DNA of 64,000 bases from Actibacterium lipolyticum (GCF_900184935.1 NZ_FXYE01000002.1:558001-622000), one strand, 5' to 3'; shown: positions 7,931 through 17,055, counted from the stretch's first letter. Notes: a model not told the origin generated them from the letters alone. Numbers and translations are program-made.

Positions 7931-9046
7931 ATGACTGGACCCCGTTTTACAAAGCTCGCCAACAGCCTTCCCGCATCCGTGCCGTTCGTCGGCCCCGAAA
8001 CCCAGGAACGAGAGCGTGGCCGCCCCTTCCGCGCCCGTCTTGGCGCCAACGAAAGCCTGTTTGGCCCATCGCCTAAGGCAATTGCCGCCATGCAGGATGC
8101 CGTGGCTGATACGTGGATGTATGGCGACGCCCAAAGCTATGATTTGCGCAAGGCGCTGGAGCAGAAGTTTCATATCGGCATGGACAACATCGTTGTGGGC
8201 GGTGGCATTGATGGGCTGCTTGGGTCGCTTGTGCGCCTGATTATCGGGCCGGGCGATGCCGTGGTCACATCCGAAGGGGCCTATCCCACGTTCAATTATC
8301 ATGTTTCGGGCTATGGCGGCGTGCTGCACACGGTGCCGTTTCGCGACGATCACGAAGACCCAGACGCCCTGATCGCCAAAGCGGCAGAGGTGGACGCAAA
8401 GCTGATCTATATCGCCAACCCCGACAATCCGATGGGCACATGGCATGACGCCGCGCGTATGCAGGCGATGATTGACGCCGTTCCTGACGGTGCGCTGCTG
8501 ATCCTTGATGAGGCTTATATAGAATTCGCGCCAGAAGGCACAGCGCCCGCGCTGAACGTGGACGATCCGCGCGTTATTCGGATGCGGACGTTTTCCAAAG
8601 CACACGGTATGGCTGGTGCGCGCGTCGGGTATGCCATGGGGGCCGAACCGCTGATCACCGCCTTTAACAAAGTGCGCGACCATTTCGGCATGTCCCGCAC
8701 AAGTCAGGCCGGGGCGCTGGCCGCGTTGCAGGATGAAAGCTGGCTGGCGGATGTTCAGTCAAAAGTCGCCGCCGCGCGTGACCGCCTGACCAAAATCGCG
8801 GCCGACAACGGGCTAACCGCCCTGCCCTCTGCCACCAACTTCGTGACGATCGACTGCGGTGGGTCCGGCGATTTCGCACGCGCGGTCCTGACAGAGCTGG
8901 GCAACCGCGATGTGTTCGTCCGCATGCCCTTTGTCGCACCCGGCAACCGGTGCATCCGCGTTTCAACCGGCCCCGACGCCGCGCTGGATATCTTTGCAGA
9001 AGAGCTACCCAAAGCACTGGCCGCTGCGCGCGAAACGGCAATGTGA
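7931..9046 (+). CDS. HisC-type PLP-dependent aminotransferase
   Basis: 371 aa, fold-type I. It has ANESLFGPSP near the N-terminus (the substrate-binding LxxNE segment), NPDNPMGT, LDEAYIEF (the PLP Asp) and the Schiff-base Lys223 in FSKAHGMAGARVGY. These are the marks of histidinol-phosphate aminotransferase relatives. Roseobacters often carry more than one such gene, and no his genes lie nearby, so an alternative role on aromatic or other amino acids is equally possible. The start is ATG 7931 (MTGPRFTKLA). The Shine-Dalgarno sequence is weak and an upstream ATG at 7796 would add an atypical N-terminus. Confidence 0.88.
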   Translation: MTGPRFTKLANSLPASVPFVGPETQERERGRPFRARLGANESLFGPSPKAIAAMQDAVADTWMYGDAQSYDLRKALEQKFHIGMDNIVVGGGIDGLLGSLVRLIIGPGDAVVTSEGAYPTFNYHVSGYGGVLHTVPFRDDHEDPDALIAKAAEVDAKLIYIANPDNPMGTWHDAARMQAMIDAVPDGALLILDEAYIEFAPEGTAPALNVDDPRVIRMRTFSKAHGMAGARVGYAMGAEPLITAFNKVRDHFGMSRTSQAGALAALQDESWLADVQSKVAAARDRLTKIAADNGLTALPSATNFVTIDCGGSGDFARAVLTELGNRDVFVRMPFVAPGNRCIRVSTGPDAALDIFAEELPKALAAARETAM

Positions 9047-9075
9047 CTGGAAAATCGCTGGGCCTGCGGTAACCT

Positions 9076-9103
9076 TGGCACATCTGTCGCGAAAGATGTG
9101 CCA
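9076..9103 (+). other. Perfect 10-bp hairpin touching the start codon of the next small gene
   Basis: TGGCACATCT (9076-9085) pairs with AGATGTGCCA (9094-9103) around an 8-nt loop. The last base of the stem is the A of the ATG at 9103. There is no T tract, so it is unlikely to be a plain terminator. It could hold the ribosome-binding region of the small gene. Confidence 0.55.
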
Positions 9104-9282
9104 TGCAGGATCACGGTTTGAAGAAGGCCCCGAATTACACCAACGCCGCTTTGGTGATGGCGTTCGTGAACCTTTTTCCTGCGCTGATCGTCATCTGGGG
9201 ATTTTACGGCTATGGCGCGGCTTTGGGCGTGGGGCTTGCGTTGCACCTGACACTGAACATCTGGGCAAAACGCAGGGGTTAA
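9103..9282 (+). CDS. Small hydrophobic protein, uncharacterised
   Basis: 59 aa, MQDHGLKKAPNYTNAALV.... The middle is one or two hydrophobic segments (about residues 15-33 and 36-50) rich in Ala, Leu, Gly and Trp, ending in the basic tail NIWAKRRG. This is the pattern of a small inner-membrane protein. Its TAA (9280-9282) overlaps the convergent aminotransferase stop so that both share TTAA. Coding is supported by G/C-ending codons and a sensible membrane topology; function is unknown. The ribosome-binding site is poor and partly inside the hairpin just upstream. Confidence 0.6.
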   Translation: MQDHGLKKAPNYTNAALVMAFVNLFPALIVIWGFYGYGAALGVGLALHLTLNIWAKRRG

Positions 9283-10478
9283 CCCTGTGCAATCACATGT
9301 GCCGCTGCCTCCAACGCGCCTTTGCCGTGGGGAATGCCAAGCGCGATCAGCCCGGCCTCCATCGTTCCTAGAACGCCCATGACCATATGCGCATTGACGT
9401 GCCCCATATGGCCGATGCGGAAAAAGCCATGCCAAGCGGTATCATCGGATTCCGCCATGCCAAGGCCAATGCCCAGCGTTACGCCCGCTGTTTGCGTCAA
9501 CCAATCGCGCAGCGCGGTGCCATGTGGTGCGCCAATGCGCACGGCAGTGACAGCATGTGCCCGATTGGCCGGATCCGCGATGTTCATTTCCATCGGCCCG
9601 TCCTGCCCCCACACCTCCAGCGCGGCCCAGATCGTTTGGGCAAGTGTGGCGTGGCGGGCCCATACGGCCGTGACACCTTCTTCGTGGACCAGCATGTTCA
9701 ACGCCTCTCGAAGGCCAAACAGATGGTGCGTGGGCGCGGTACCGCCGAAATACTGATAGAACTCTTTCGGGGCTGCCCGCGGCACCCAATCCCAATAGTT
9801 TGAGACTTGGGTCATCGCCCCGCGTACCTCCGCCGCTTTTTCGTTGAAGTAGACAAAGCCAAGCCCCGGCGGGGTCATCAGCCCCTTTTGGCAACCGGCA
9901 ACCATCACATCGACGCCCCACGCATCCATCAGGAATTCGTCACACCCAAGCGACGCGATGCAATCAACCATATAAAGCGCCGGGTGCTTCGCGGCATCGA
10001 TGGCTTGGCGGATGCCTGCCACATCGTTGCGCACACTGGTTGAGGTATCAACCTGCACCGTCAGCACAGCCTTGAAGGTATGGGCAGTGTCCGCGCGCAG
10101 GCGCTCTTCGACCTGCGCAACGTCAACTGGCGCGCGTTTGCCGAACTCCAACACCTCAACCTCAACACCCATCCGGCGGGCCATGTCAGCCCAGCCATGG
10201 CCAAAGCTGCCAGTGGCCAGCACCAGAATTCGATCACCTTGCCCGCAGGTGTTGGCCAAGGCGGCCTCCCATGCGCCGTGACCGTTCGCGATATAGATCG
10301 CAACATTGCCCGACGTGCGCGCGACTGCCTTTAGGTCGGGGATCATTCCATCGACCATATCCACCAGCGAGCCGTGATAGATATTGGGCGCTGGCTGCTG
10401 CATCGCCTGCAAAACACGATCAGGCATCACCGACGGGCCTGGAATGGCAAGATAGGGGCGACCGTGACGCAGCGGCAT
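9279..10478 (-). CDS. Alanine/serine--glyoxylate aminotransferase family protein
   Basis: 399 aa, class V aminotransferase fold. It has IPGPSVMPDRV at the N-terminus, typical of AGT/SGAT, the PLP Asp in YMVDCIASLG and the Schiff-base Lys198 in VAGCQKGLMTPPG. Serine-glyoxylate aminotransferases make glycine and hydroxypyruvate in the serine cycle and photorespiration-like routes; other members act as purine-catabolic (S)-ureidoglycine-glyoxylate aminotransferases (PucG). No serine-cycle or purine genes are adjacent, so the substrate pair is open. It is divergent from the phosphatase gene across about 125 bp. Confidence 0.88.
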   Translation of the reverse strand: MPLRHGRPYLAIPGPSVMPDRVLQAMQQPAPNIYHGSLVDMVDGMIPDLKAVARTSGNVAIYIANGHGAWEAALANTCGQGDRILVLATGSFGHGWADMARRMGVEVEVLEFGKRAPVDVAQVEERLRADTAHTFKAVLTVQVDTSTSVRNDVAGIRQAIDAAKHPALYMVDCIASLGCDEFLMDAWGVDVMVAGCQKGLMTPPGLGFVYFNEKAAEVRGAMTQVSNYWDWVPRAAPKEFYQYFGGTAPTHHLFGLREALNMLVHEEGVTAVWARHATLAQTIWAALEVWGQDGPMEMNIADPANRAHAVTAVRIGAPHGTALRDWLTQTAGVTLGIGLGMAESDDTAWHGFFRIGHMGHVNAHMVMGVLGTMEAGLIALGIPHGKGALEAAAHVIAQG

Positions 10479-10603
10479 CGATTATTCCTTTCACGATAGG
10501 GTCATATCCCCCTTATGCTCGCGTGCCGGAACCGTCAATCGCTTGTCAGTGGCCGACATTCACGCTAGACCGCGCGCTTGTTCCGTACAGGCAGCGAGTG
10601 CCC

Positions 10604-11296
10604 ATGTTCAGACAGATCAAGACCCGCTTGGACAATTTCGAACAGTCCCTGCGCCAATCTTTCGGCAACGATATTTCGACGCCAAACGGGCGCCGGGCTG
10701 CGTTTTGGCATTTTCAGCTGATGGATCACGCGTTCCTGCGCGTCCTCTGGACCAACCTTGATGAGATCGCGCCGGGCGTCTGGCGTTCGAACCAGCCTTC
10801 GCCCAAGCGGCTTGCGCGCTATCACAAGATGGGGATCACAAACGTCATCTCGCTTCGTGGGGACGCGCCGCACAGCCATTTCCTGTTTGAACAGGAAGCC
10901 TGTGAAAGGCTGGGCTTATCGCTTCATACGGTGGCGATTAGTGCGCGAAAACTGGTCAACAAGAAGCGGATGCTTGCCCTGCTGGATCTATTCGACACGG
11001 TAGAGCGGCCATTTGTCATGCACTGTAAGTCAGGCGCTGACCGCGCTGGCCTCGCCTCTGCGCTGTATTTGATGCATGTCGAAGGCAAACCCGTGGCCGA
11101 GGCTAAAAAACAGCTTTCCTTGCGCTATCTTCATCTGAAGAACGACAGCACGGGAATTCTGGATTACATGTTGGACCAGTACGAACAGGACATCACGGAA
11201 ACCCCAATGCCGATCCGCGAATGGTTTGAAACACGTTACGACCCAAAGGCGCTGACCGCTGGCTTCCAAAAGCTTCGGGGCATTTCGGATGGCTGA
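10604..11296 (+). CDS. Protein tyrosine/dual-specificity phosphatase-like protein
   Basis: 230 aa starting MFRQIKTRLDN at ATG 10604; the longer open frame upstream overlaps the divergent aminotransferase. The PTP loop HCKSGADRAG places the cysteine nucleophile at 141 and the phosphate-binding Arg at 147, the C-x5-R signature. The front part (APGVWRSNQPSPKRL...GITNVISLRG) matches the cyanobacterial/proteobacterial dual-specificity phosphatase-like group. Its TGA overlaps the ATG of the downstream ABC exporter by 8 nt, so the two are translationally coupled. The substrate may be a phosphoprotein or a phosphorylated lipid or sugar linked to export. Confidence 0.87.
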   Translation: MFRQIKTRLDNFEQSLRQSFGNDISTPNGRRAAFWHFQLMDHAFLRVLWTNLDEIAPGVWRSNQPSPKRLARYHKMGITNVISLRGDAPHSHFLFEQEACERLGLSLHTVAISARKLVNKKRMLALLDLFDTVERPFVMHCKSGADRAGLASALYLMHVEGKPVAEAKKQLSLRYLHLKNDSTGILDYMLDQYEQDITETPMPIREWFETRYDPKALTAGFQKLRGISDG

Positions 11297-13046
11297 CGCC
11301 CCCGCATCTTCGCGCACCATCGTGAAATGGATGTGGCGCGGGTATCTGAAGCGGCAGATGCCAATGCTGCTGGCCGCGCTGGTATTGATGACCCTCGAAG
11401 GGTCCATGCTGGGCTTTCTAAGCTACGCCGTTAAGCCGATGTTCGATCAGGTATTCACGGCTGGCGACCGTAGCGCGCTGATGCTGGTTGCGGGCGGTAT
11501 TTTCGTCGTTTTCCTTATCCGCGCTCTGTCTGGTTTCGGGCAACGTATCATGACCACGCTTGTTGGGCAGCGCGTGTCGGCCGCGCTTCAGGCCGATATG
11601 GTGGCGCACATGCTGACGCTTGACAGTCAGTGGTTCCAAAAGACCCCGCCCGGCGGGCTGATTGAACGGGTGCGTGGCGACACGCAGGCGGCCTCTAATA
11701 TCTGGTTCACGGTTTTGGCCACGGCTGGGCGCGATATCGTGGCGCTGATTTCATTGCTGGCGGTTGCTCTGTCCGTTGATTGGGTCTGGACCTTGATCGC
11801 CGTTGCCGGTGTCCCGCTTTTGTTTGTTCCGGTCGCATCGTTGCAACGCTGGGTACGCGTTTCGACCCGTAAGGGGCGCCGCGCCGCCGCCGCCGTTTCA
11901 ACCCGCTTGGACGAGGTTTTCCACGGCGTCACCACGATCAAACTGAACCGTATGGAAAGCCGCGAAAAAAGCCGGTTCACCGAAGCGGTAGAAGCAGTGA
12001 TACACGCCCAGCTGCGCTCGCGCATTGGTCAGGCAGGCATCCCCGCGCTTATCGACGTTGTTGCGGGCCTTGGTTTTTTCGGGGTCATTTTCTACGGCGG
12101 ACTTCAGATCATCGAAGCGGAAAAAACCGTGGGGGAGTTTATGAGCTTCTTCACCGCCATGGCGTTGATCTTTGACCCGCTGCGCCGCATCGGTGGCATT
12201 TCCGGATCCTGGCAAGCCGCCATGGCCAGCCTTGAGCGCGTGTACGAAATATTCGACGATCAGCCCACGATTACATCGCCTGCACGCCCGGCAAAGCTAA
12301 GCGTACCAGCCGGCGAAGCCGATGTTACCATGCGCGATGTCCACCTTGCCTATCAGGATACGCCCGTGCTGAACGGTCTGACGCTGACGGCGAAGGCGGG
12401 CAAAATGACCGCGCTGGTTGGTGCATCTGGCGCCGGGAAAAGTACCGTGTTCAACCTACTGACGCGCCTGATCGAACCGCAAAGCGGATCGGTCGAACTG
12501 GGCAGCGTGCCGATTGATCAGCTGGAGCTTCAGTCGCTGCGCGGTAATTTCTCTGTGGTGACGCAAGACGCCATGCTGTTTGACGAAACCCTGCGCGATA
12601 ACATTCTGCTGGGTCGTGCCGATGTCACCGAAGAACGCCTGCAAGAGGTGCTAGAGGCCGCGCATATCGCCGACTTCCTGCCTAGCCTGCCGAATGGTCT
12701 GGACAGCCCCGCCGGGGCCCGCGGATCGAACCTGTCGGGTGGTCAGCGTCAGCGTGTGGCGATTGCCCGCGCCTTGTTGCGTGACGCCCCAATCCTGTTG
12801 TTGGACGAAGCGACATCCGCGCTGGATGCCAAATCCGAACGTGTGGTGCAGGATGCGCTGGAACGTCTTAGCGCGAACCGCACAACGATTGTGATCGCCC
12901 ACCGGCTTGCCACTGTGCGCGATGCAGACAATATCATTGTGATGGATAAGGGCCGTGTCATCGAAGAAGGCACCCATGACGCACTTCTTGAAAAAGGCGG
13001 CCTTTACTCTGGCCTCTATAAATTGCAATTCGCGACCGAGAATTGA
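11289..13046 (+). CDS. MsbA-like ABC exporter (fused membrane and ATPase domains)
   Basis: 585 aa. The N-terminal membrane domain (about residues 20-320) has six predicted helices. The nucleotide-binding domain has Walker A GASGAGKST (about 380), the signature LSGGQRQRV (about 482), Walker B ILLLDEATSALD (about 505) and the switch His in IAHRLAT. This half-transporter architecture is that of MsbA and related lipid or glycan flippases, working as a homodimer in the inner membrane. It overlaps the phosphatase gene upstream and ygfZ follows 36 bp later. Lipid A transport is likely but a drug or other lipid exporter is not excluded. Confidence 0.9.
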   Translation: MADAPASSRTIVKWMWRGYLKRQMPMLLAALVLMTLEGSMLGFLSYAVKPMFDQVFTAGDRSALMLVAGGIFVVFLIRALSGFGQRIMTTLVGQRVSAALQADMVAHMLTLDSQWFQKTPPGGLIERVRGDTQAASNIWFTVLATAGRDIVALISLLAVALSVDWVWTLIAVAGVPLLFVPVASLQRWVRVSTRKGRRAAAAVSTRLDEVFHGVTTIKLNRMESREKSRFTEAVEAVIHAQLRSRIGQAGIPALIDVVAGLGFFGVIFYGGLQIIEAEKTVGEFMSFFTAMALIFDPLRRIGGISGSWQAAMASLERVYEIFDDQPTITSPARPAKLSVPAGEADVTMRDVHLAYQDTPVLNGLTLTAKAGKMTALVGASGAGKSTVFNLLTRLIEPQSGSVELGSVPIDQLELQSLRGNFSVVTQDAMLFDETLRDNILLGRADVTEERLQEVLEAAHIADFLPSLPNGLDSPAGARGSNLSGGQRQRVAIARALLRDAPILLLDEATSALDAKSERVVQDALERLSANRTTIVIAHRLATVRDADNIIVMDKGRVIEEGTHDALLEKGGLYSGLYKLQFATEN

Positions 13047-13082
13047 CGCCCCCTTGCGGGATTAGCGGACAAAGGGAACACT

Positions 13083-13835
13083 ATGGCCGAAGCCGCGCAA
13101 AACCGAACCGTCCTTGAAATCACCGGCACCGAGCGGGAGCATTTCCTGCAGGGCCTCGTGTCAAACGATGTGAGCGGGCTGGCGGGGCGTCTGGCCTATG
13201 CCGCGTTGCTGACACCGCAGGGCAAATACCTAGCCGACTTTTTCCTGACGGCGCGGGACGACACCATTCTGTTGGATGTAGAAAGCGCGCTGGCCGACGG
13301 GCTGTTGCGCCGTTTAAGCATGTATAAGCTGCGGGCGGATGTGGCGATTGCGCCCTCCACGCTCCATGTTCAGCGCGGCCTTGGCGATGCGCCTGACGGT
13401 GCGCTTGCCGATCCGCGTCATCCTGATCTTGGCTGGCGGATTTACAGCCCAGAGGCCGGGACCGCCCCAGAAATTGACTGGGATGCGATCCGCGTGGCCC
13501 ATTGCATCCCCGAAACCGGGATCGAGCTGATCCCGGATGAAACCTACATTCTGGAAGCGGGCTTCGAGGCGCTGCATGGGGTTGATTTCAAAAAGGGCTG
13601 CTATGTCGGCCAAGAAGTCACCGCGCGGATGAAACACAAGACAGAGCTGCGCAAGGGCCTGACAACCGTGCGCATCAACGGCGAAGCCCCCGTTGGCACC
13701 GAACTCACCACAGACGGAAAAACCGCCGGAACGCTGTTCACCCAATCCGGCGGGCGGGCCATTGCGTACCTTCGATTTGATCGCGCCAAGGGCGCTTTGC
13801 AAGCGGGTGATGCCACCCTGCAGTGGGATGGCTAA
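13083..13835 (+). CDS. ygfZ: Folate-binding YgfZ/GcvT-like protein
   Basis: 250 aa. The conserved family signature KGCYVGQEVTARMKHK is at about residues 170-185, with the invariant Cys. YgfZ (IBA57/CAF17 family) binds folate and helps assemble or repair 4Fe-4S enzymes such as MiaB. The N-terminus (GTEREHFLQGLVSNDV) matches the GcvT-like fold. Starts at ATG 13083 after AAGGGA. The next gene starts inside its last codons (13828), so they are coupled. Confidence 0.92.
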   Translation: MAEAAQNRTVLEITGTEREHFLQGLVSNDVSGLAGRLAYAALLTPQGKYLADFFLTARDDTILLDVESALADGLLRRLSMYKLRADVAIAPSTLHVQRGLGDAPDGALADPRHPDLGWRIYSPEAGTAPEIDWDAIRVAHCIPETGIELIPDETYILEAGFEALHGVDFKKGCYVGQEVTARMKHKTELRKGLTTVRINGEAPVGTELTTDGKTAGTLFTQSGGRAIAYLRFDRAKGALQAGDATLQWDG

Positions 13836-14625
13836 TCCGCTTTCACAGCAAATCTCTGACCTACTGGGGGCCCCTGTCAGCGCCCTAAGCCCGCTGCACG
13901 GCGGCGACCTTTCCAAAATCTATCGCGTGACGCTGGCATCCGGGCAGGACGTCGTCGCCAAGTCCGGCCCCTTGGTCGGGGTTGAGGCGCAGATGCTTGC
14001 CGCCATCGCAGCCACCGGTTGCCCTGCGCCCCGCGTGCTGGCGACCACCGCCACCTTGATCATCATGGAATACCTGCCCGAAGGACCACCTGACTGGGCT
14101 GGCCTTGGGCGCGCCTTGAAACGCCTCCACTCTGCCACGGGTGCGGGATATAGCTGGTCCAGCGATTATGCGTTCGGGTCCGTGGCGATTCCGAACACGG
14201 CGGCACCGGATTGGCCGACGTTCTGGGCGGAACGTCGTTTGCTAGCCGCGCCACACGCTCTGCCCCATGACATCGCACAACGGGTGGAGCACCTTTCCCA
14301 GCGCCTGCCCGATCTGTTACCACACCACCCGCCTGCCGCCCTGCTGCACGGCGATCTGTGGGCTGGCAACATCCACTTCACCCCAACCGGCCCGGCGCTG
14401 ATCGACCCAGCATCTTACCACGGCCACACAGAGGTGGATCTTGCCATGCTGCACCTCTTTGCCACGCCCGGCCCCGGCTTTTACGAAACATACGGGCCCA
14501 CCACCCCCGAAGAACGTGAACGCCGCCCCATTTATCAGCTTTGGCCCGCGCTGGTGCATCTAAGGCTTTTCGGCGCTGCCTATCGGTCGATGGTGGAAAA
14601 TCTGCTCTGCGATGCAGGCTCCTGA
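13828..14625 (+). CDS. Fructosamine-kinase/aminoglycoside-phosphotransferase-fold protein
   Basis: 265 aa, MANPLSQQISDLLG.... Protein-kinase-like fold: SPLHGGDLSKIYRV (nucleotide loop), VVAKSG (the ATP lysine), IMEYLPEGP (hinge), the catalytic loop LLHGDLWAGNIHF and the metal Asp in ALIDPASYHGHTEVDLAM. The HGDLWxGN plus IDPAxYxGxxExDLAM pattern is that of fructosamine-3-kinase relatives, which phosphorylate ketoamines so glycated protein can break down. The start overlaps the end of ygfZ by 8 nt. The substrate is not certain. Confidence 0.88.
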   Translation: MANPLSQQISDLLGAPVSALSPLHGGDLSKIYRVTLASGQDVVAKSGPLVGVEAQMLAAIAATGCPAPRVLATTATLIIMEYLPEGPPDWAGLGRALKRLHSATGAGYSWSSDYAFGSVAIPNTAAPDWPTFWAERRLLAAPHALPHDIAQRVEHLSQRLPDLLPHHPPAALLHGDLWAGNIHFTPTGPALIDPASYHGHTEVDLAMLHLFATPGPGFYETYGPTTPEERERRPIYQLWPALVHLRLFGAAYRSMVENLLCDAGS

Positions 14626-14686
14626 CAGTATGTTGTCAGGAGGGCTGTGCCATGTACTGATCATTGTTAACCGAAGGATCAGAGCG

Positions 14687-15070
14687 ATGAGCTTTAAACC
14701 AACGAACCCAACCGTCTGGATCGAAATTCCTGTCACAGACATGACCAAGGGTATTGAATTCTACAAAACCGTTTTCAACTTCGAGTTTAAGGTCGATGAA
14801 ACCGGCCCCAATCCCGTGGCGATGATCTGTGCAGCCGGCCCAGACGGCGTAGCGGGGCACCTGTACCCCGGCAAGCCTTCAGCGGATGGTGATGGGCCAA
14901 CCGTGCACCTTGCCGTCCACGACACCGTAGAAGAGGCGATGGACCGGCTGGTCAATGCAGGCGGCACAGAGGTCAGCCCTGTCATCACCATCCCACCGGG
15001 CCGCTTTGCCTATGCCCAAGACCCGGAAGGCAACTCCATCGGTTTGTTTGAACCGAACAGGGCCGCCTGA
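14687..15070 (+). CDS. VOC (glyoxalase/bleomycin-resistance fold) protein
   Basis: 127 aa. Starts MSFKPTNPTVWIEIPVTDM at 14687 with AAGGA upstream. It shows the paired beta-alpha-beta modules of the vicinal-oxygen-chelate fold: WIEIPVTDMTKGIEFYKTVF at the start and a terminal FAYAQDPEGNSIGLFEP. Members close to this are small uncharacterised glyoxalase-like proteins; activity cannot be inferred. Its TGA shares one base with the ATG of the WYL regulator (TGATG). Confidence 0.88.
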   Translation: MSFKPTNPTVWIEIPVTDMTKGIEFYKTVFNFEFKVDETGPNPVAMICAAGPDGVAGHLYPGKPSADGDGPTVHLAVHDTVEEAMDRLVNAGGTEVSPVITIPPGRFAYAQDPEGNSIGLFEPNRAA

Positions 15071-15774
15071 TGCGTCGCGCCGACCGCCTATTTCAGATCG
15101 TGCAGTATCTGCGCGGCGGTCGGCTGATCACGGCACGCCAACTGGCCGAGTGGGTGGGAGTGTCAGAGCGTACAATCTATCGCGACATCGCCGACCTGAT
15201 CGGTTCGGGCGTTCCGATAGAGGGCGAGGCAGGCGTCGGGTACTTGATGCGCGCGGGCTATGACCTGCCGCCGTTGATGTTCACCAATGATGAAATCGCC
15301 GCGCTTGTCGCTGGGGCGCGATTGATCCAAGCCTGGGGCGGGCTGGGCATGGCCCGCTCTGCCCGCGAGGCCCTTGAAAAGATCGACGCGGTATTGCCAG
15401 ACGCCCCCCGCGCTCGCGCCGCAGAGGTGCAAATTCACGCAATCGCCATGCCAACGCTTAGCGCAAGTGATCGCGCGATGCTTGACCGGCTGGACGAGGC
15501 AATCGAAACGCGCACCGGGCTTTCAATTCACTATCAGGCTGCAGACGGCAAACCGTCACAGCGCCTGATCCGGCCGCTTGGACTGTGGTTCTGGGGCAAG
15601 GTTTGGACGTTGGTCGCGTGGTGCGAACTGCGCGACGATTTTCGGATGTTCCGTATTGATCGAATTGAACGCTGTGACGCAGCAGAGCCCTTCAAATCTG
15701 AACCCGGCAAAGATCTGAAATCGTTCTACGCCACCGTTCAGCGCGAACACCCAGACGCCGCCCCACACCAATAA
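15070..15774 (+). CDS. HTH/WYL-domain transcriptional regulator (YafY-like)
   Basis: 234 aa. N-terminal winged HTH (MRRADRLFQIVQYLR...ITARQLAEWVGVSERTIYRDI) then a WYL domain (about 130-220) with RLIRPLGLWFWGKVWTLVAWCELR. This is the YafY/DeoR-HTH plus WYL architecture. WYL domains bind small ligands or nucleic acid. The overlapping start makes it a partner of the VOC gene, which it probably regulates. A strong terminator follows about 80 bp later. Confidence 0.9.
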   Translation: MRRADRLFQIVQYLRGGRLITARQLAEWVGVSERTIYRDIADLIGSGVPIEGEAGVGYLMRAGYDLPPLMFTNDEIAALVAGARLIQAWGGLGMARSAREALEKIDAVLPDAPRARAAEVQIHAIAMPTLSASDRAMLDRLDEAIETRTGLSIHYQAADGKPSQRLIRPLGLWFWGKVWTLVAWCELRDDFRMFRIDRIERCDAAEPFKSEPGKDLKSFYATVQREHPDAAPHQ

Positions 15775-15855
15775 GCCAACTGTGCCTTTGTGCGTTACGC
15801 ATCATGTAAGGGAGGTTTTTAATCCAGTCTCTGCCATTCATCCCGAAGGCAGCAC

Positions 15856-15893
15856 CCTGCCCCGGCGGTCAAACACAGCGGGGCAGGTTTTTT
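15856..15893 (+). terminator. Rho-independent terminator downstream of the VOC/WYL operon
   Basis: CCTGCCCCG (15856-15864) pairs with CGGGGCAGG (15879-15887) and is followed directly by TTTTTT (15888-15893). It is oriented for plus-strand transcripts and protects the convergent efp gene. Confidence 0.9.
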
Positions 15894-15902
15894 CGTCGGC
15901 CC

Positions 15903-16466
15903 TTAGGCGCGTTCGGAGTAATCCATCGTTTCGGTGTTCACGATGATATCTTCATCCTGCCCAACAAACGGCGGCACCATCACTTTGACGCCGTTGTCCA
16001 GAATTGCGGGCTTAAAGCTGTTGGCAGCGGTCTGTCCTTTGACAACCGGCTCTGTCTCAACAACCTTGCAGGTCACTTTCTGAGGCAGCGTCGCGTTCAG
16101 CGCTTCAGCTTCGTGGTATTCGATCACGACCGTCATACCGTCCTGCAGGAACGGGCGACGATCGCCCAGAATTTCCGCTGGCAGTTCGATCTGCTCGTAG
16201 GTTTCGGTATCCATGAACACCAGCATCCCGTCGGTTTCATAAAGAAACTGCTGGTCTTTCTGCTCCAGCCGGACCCGCTCTACCTTGTCGGCGCTGCGGA
16301 AACGTTCGTTCAATTTAGAGCCGTTACGCAGATTGCGCATTTCGACCTGAGCGAACGCGCCGCCCTTGCCGGGCTTCACATGGTCCACCTTAACCGCGGC
16401 CCATAGGCCACCATTATGTTCCAGAACATTTCCGGGGCGAATTTCGTTACCGTTGATCTTGGGCAT
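15903..16466 (-). CDS. efp: Elongation factor P
   Basis: 187 aa starting [14 protein letters not shown] at ATG 16466; the open frame continues upstream but reads into the neighbouring promoter. EF-P helps the ribosome through polyproline stretches. The KOW-like N-domain has VKPGKGGAF with Lys34, the site modified in the beta-lysyl (EpmA) type. Two OB domains follow, ending in [14 protein letters not shown], the typical C-terminal motif. No epm gene is in this window. Confidence 0.96.
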   Translation of the reverse strand: MPKINGNEIRPGNVLEHNGGLWAAVKVDHVKPGKGGAFAQVEMRNLRNGSKLNERFRSADKVERVRLEQKDQQFLYETDGMLVFMDTETYEQIELPAEILGDRRPFLQDGMTVVIEYHEAEALNATLPQKVTCKVVETEPVVKGQTAANSFKPAILDNGVKVMVPPFVGQDEDIIVNTETMDYSERA

Positions 16467-16683
16467 GTTACAAAACCTTACCGTAAGGTTGATCAGAGTT
16501 GGCTGGCACCTATATCTTGGACACAGACGCCTGACAAGGCGACTAGATACAGTAAAAGGCGGGAATAAGCCATGCGCGGCGCGCATAGGAGGTATTCCAT
16601 AATTGAAATACCGAATCGCTGCAAAACAGCCATATTCGGCGGCACGCCTGAAATGCAAGAGCAAGAATAAAAAGGACGACGAG

Positions 16684-17004
16684 ATGGTCGATTTCGTTGA
16701 TGGCACCGCATTCAACCACGAACAGGGAAACCGCGCGAAAAAACTATTTGCCGCGGTGGTACTTGCTGCACTGGATGATGCGATTGCAGACGACAAAAAG
16801 TACGGCAACGGACCAGAGCAGATTGCCCGCTGGGCGCGTTCTCGTGATGGTCGCGAAGTGCTTTCCTGTGCCGGCATTGACCCCAATGAACGGGTTGTTT
16901 CCGGTCTGATGGAATTCGTTGGCAAAGGTGTTCGCACCTCGGTCGCGCTATCCCGTGAGGAAAGCGAACGTCGCCAGATGCAGGAGCAAGCTGAAGCAGC
17001 TTGA
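16684..17004 (+). CDS. DUF6280-like small conserved protein
   Basis: 106 aa. Starts [15 protein letters not shown] at 16684 with AAGGA upstream. It is hydrophilic and mainly helical with a central [23 protein letters not shown] and a Gln/Glu-rich C-terminus. I recognise it as the short conserved Rhodobacterales protein classed as DUF6280. No function is known to me. It has its own strong terminator and is divergent from efp. Confidence 0.75.
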   Translation: MVDFVDGTAFNHEQGNRAKKLFAAVVLAALDDAIADDKKYGNGPEQIARWARSRDGREVLSCAGIDPNERVVSGLMEFVGKGVRTSVALSREESERRQMQEQAEAA

Positions 17005-17030
17005 TCCAAAGCACTGCTATGCTTGAAAGG

Positions 17031-17055
17031 CGCGCCCACATCTGGGCGCGTTTTT
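17031..17055 (+). terminator. Rho-independent terminator of the DUF6280-like gene
   Basis: CGCGCCCA (17031-17038), loop CATC, TGGGCGCG (17043-17050), then TTTTT. Oriented for plus-strand transcripts. Confidence 0.85.

Noticed and set aside
6998-8683. 561-codon minus-strand frame covering a hydrolase and the region upstream
   Set aside because: Only the 249 codons from ATG 7747 look like the hydrolase; the rest is antisense to the HisC-like aminotransferase gene.
15903-17039. 378-codon minus-strand frame including efp
   Set aside because: EF-P begins at [10 protein letters not shown] (16466); the upstream part is antisense to the DUF6280-like gene and promoter.
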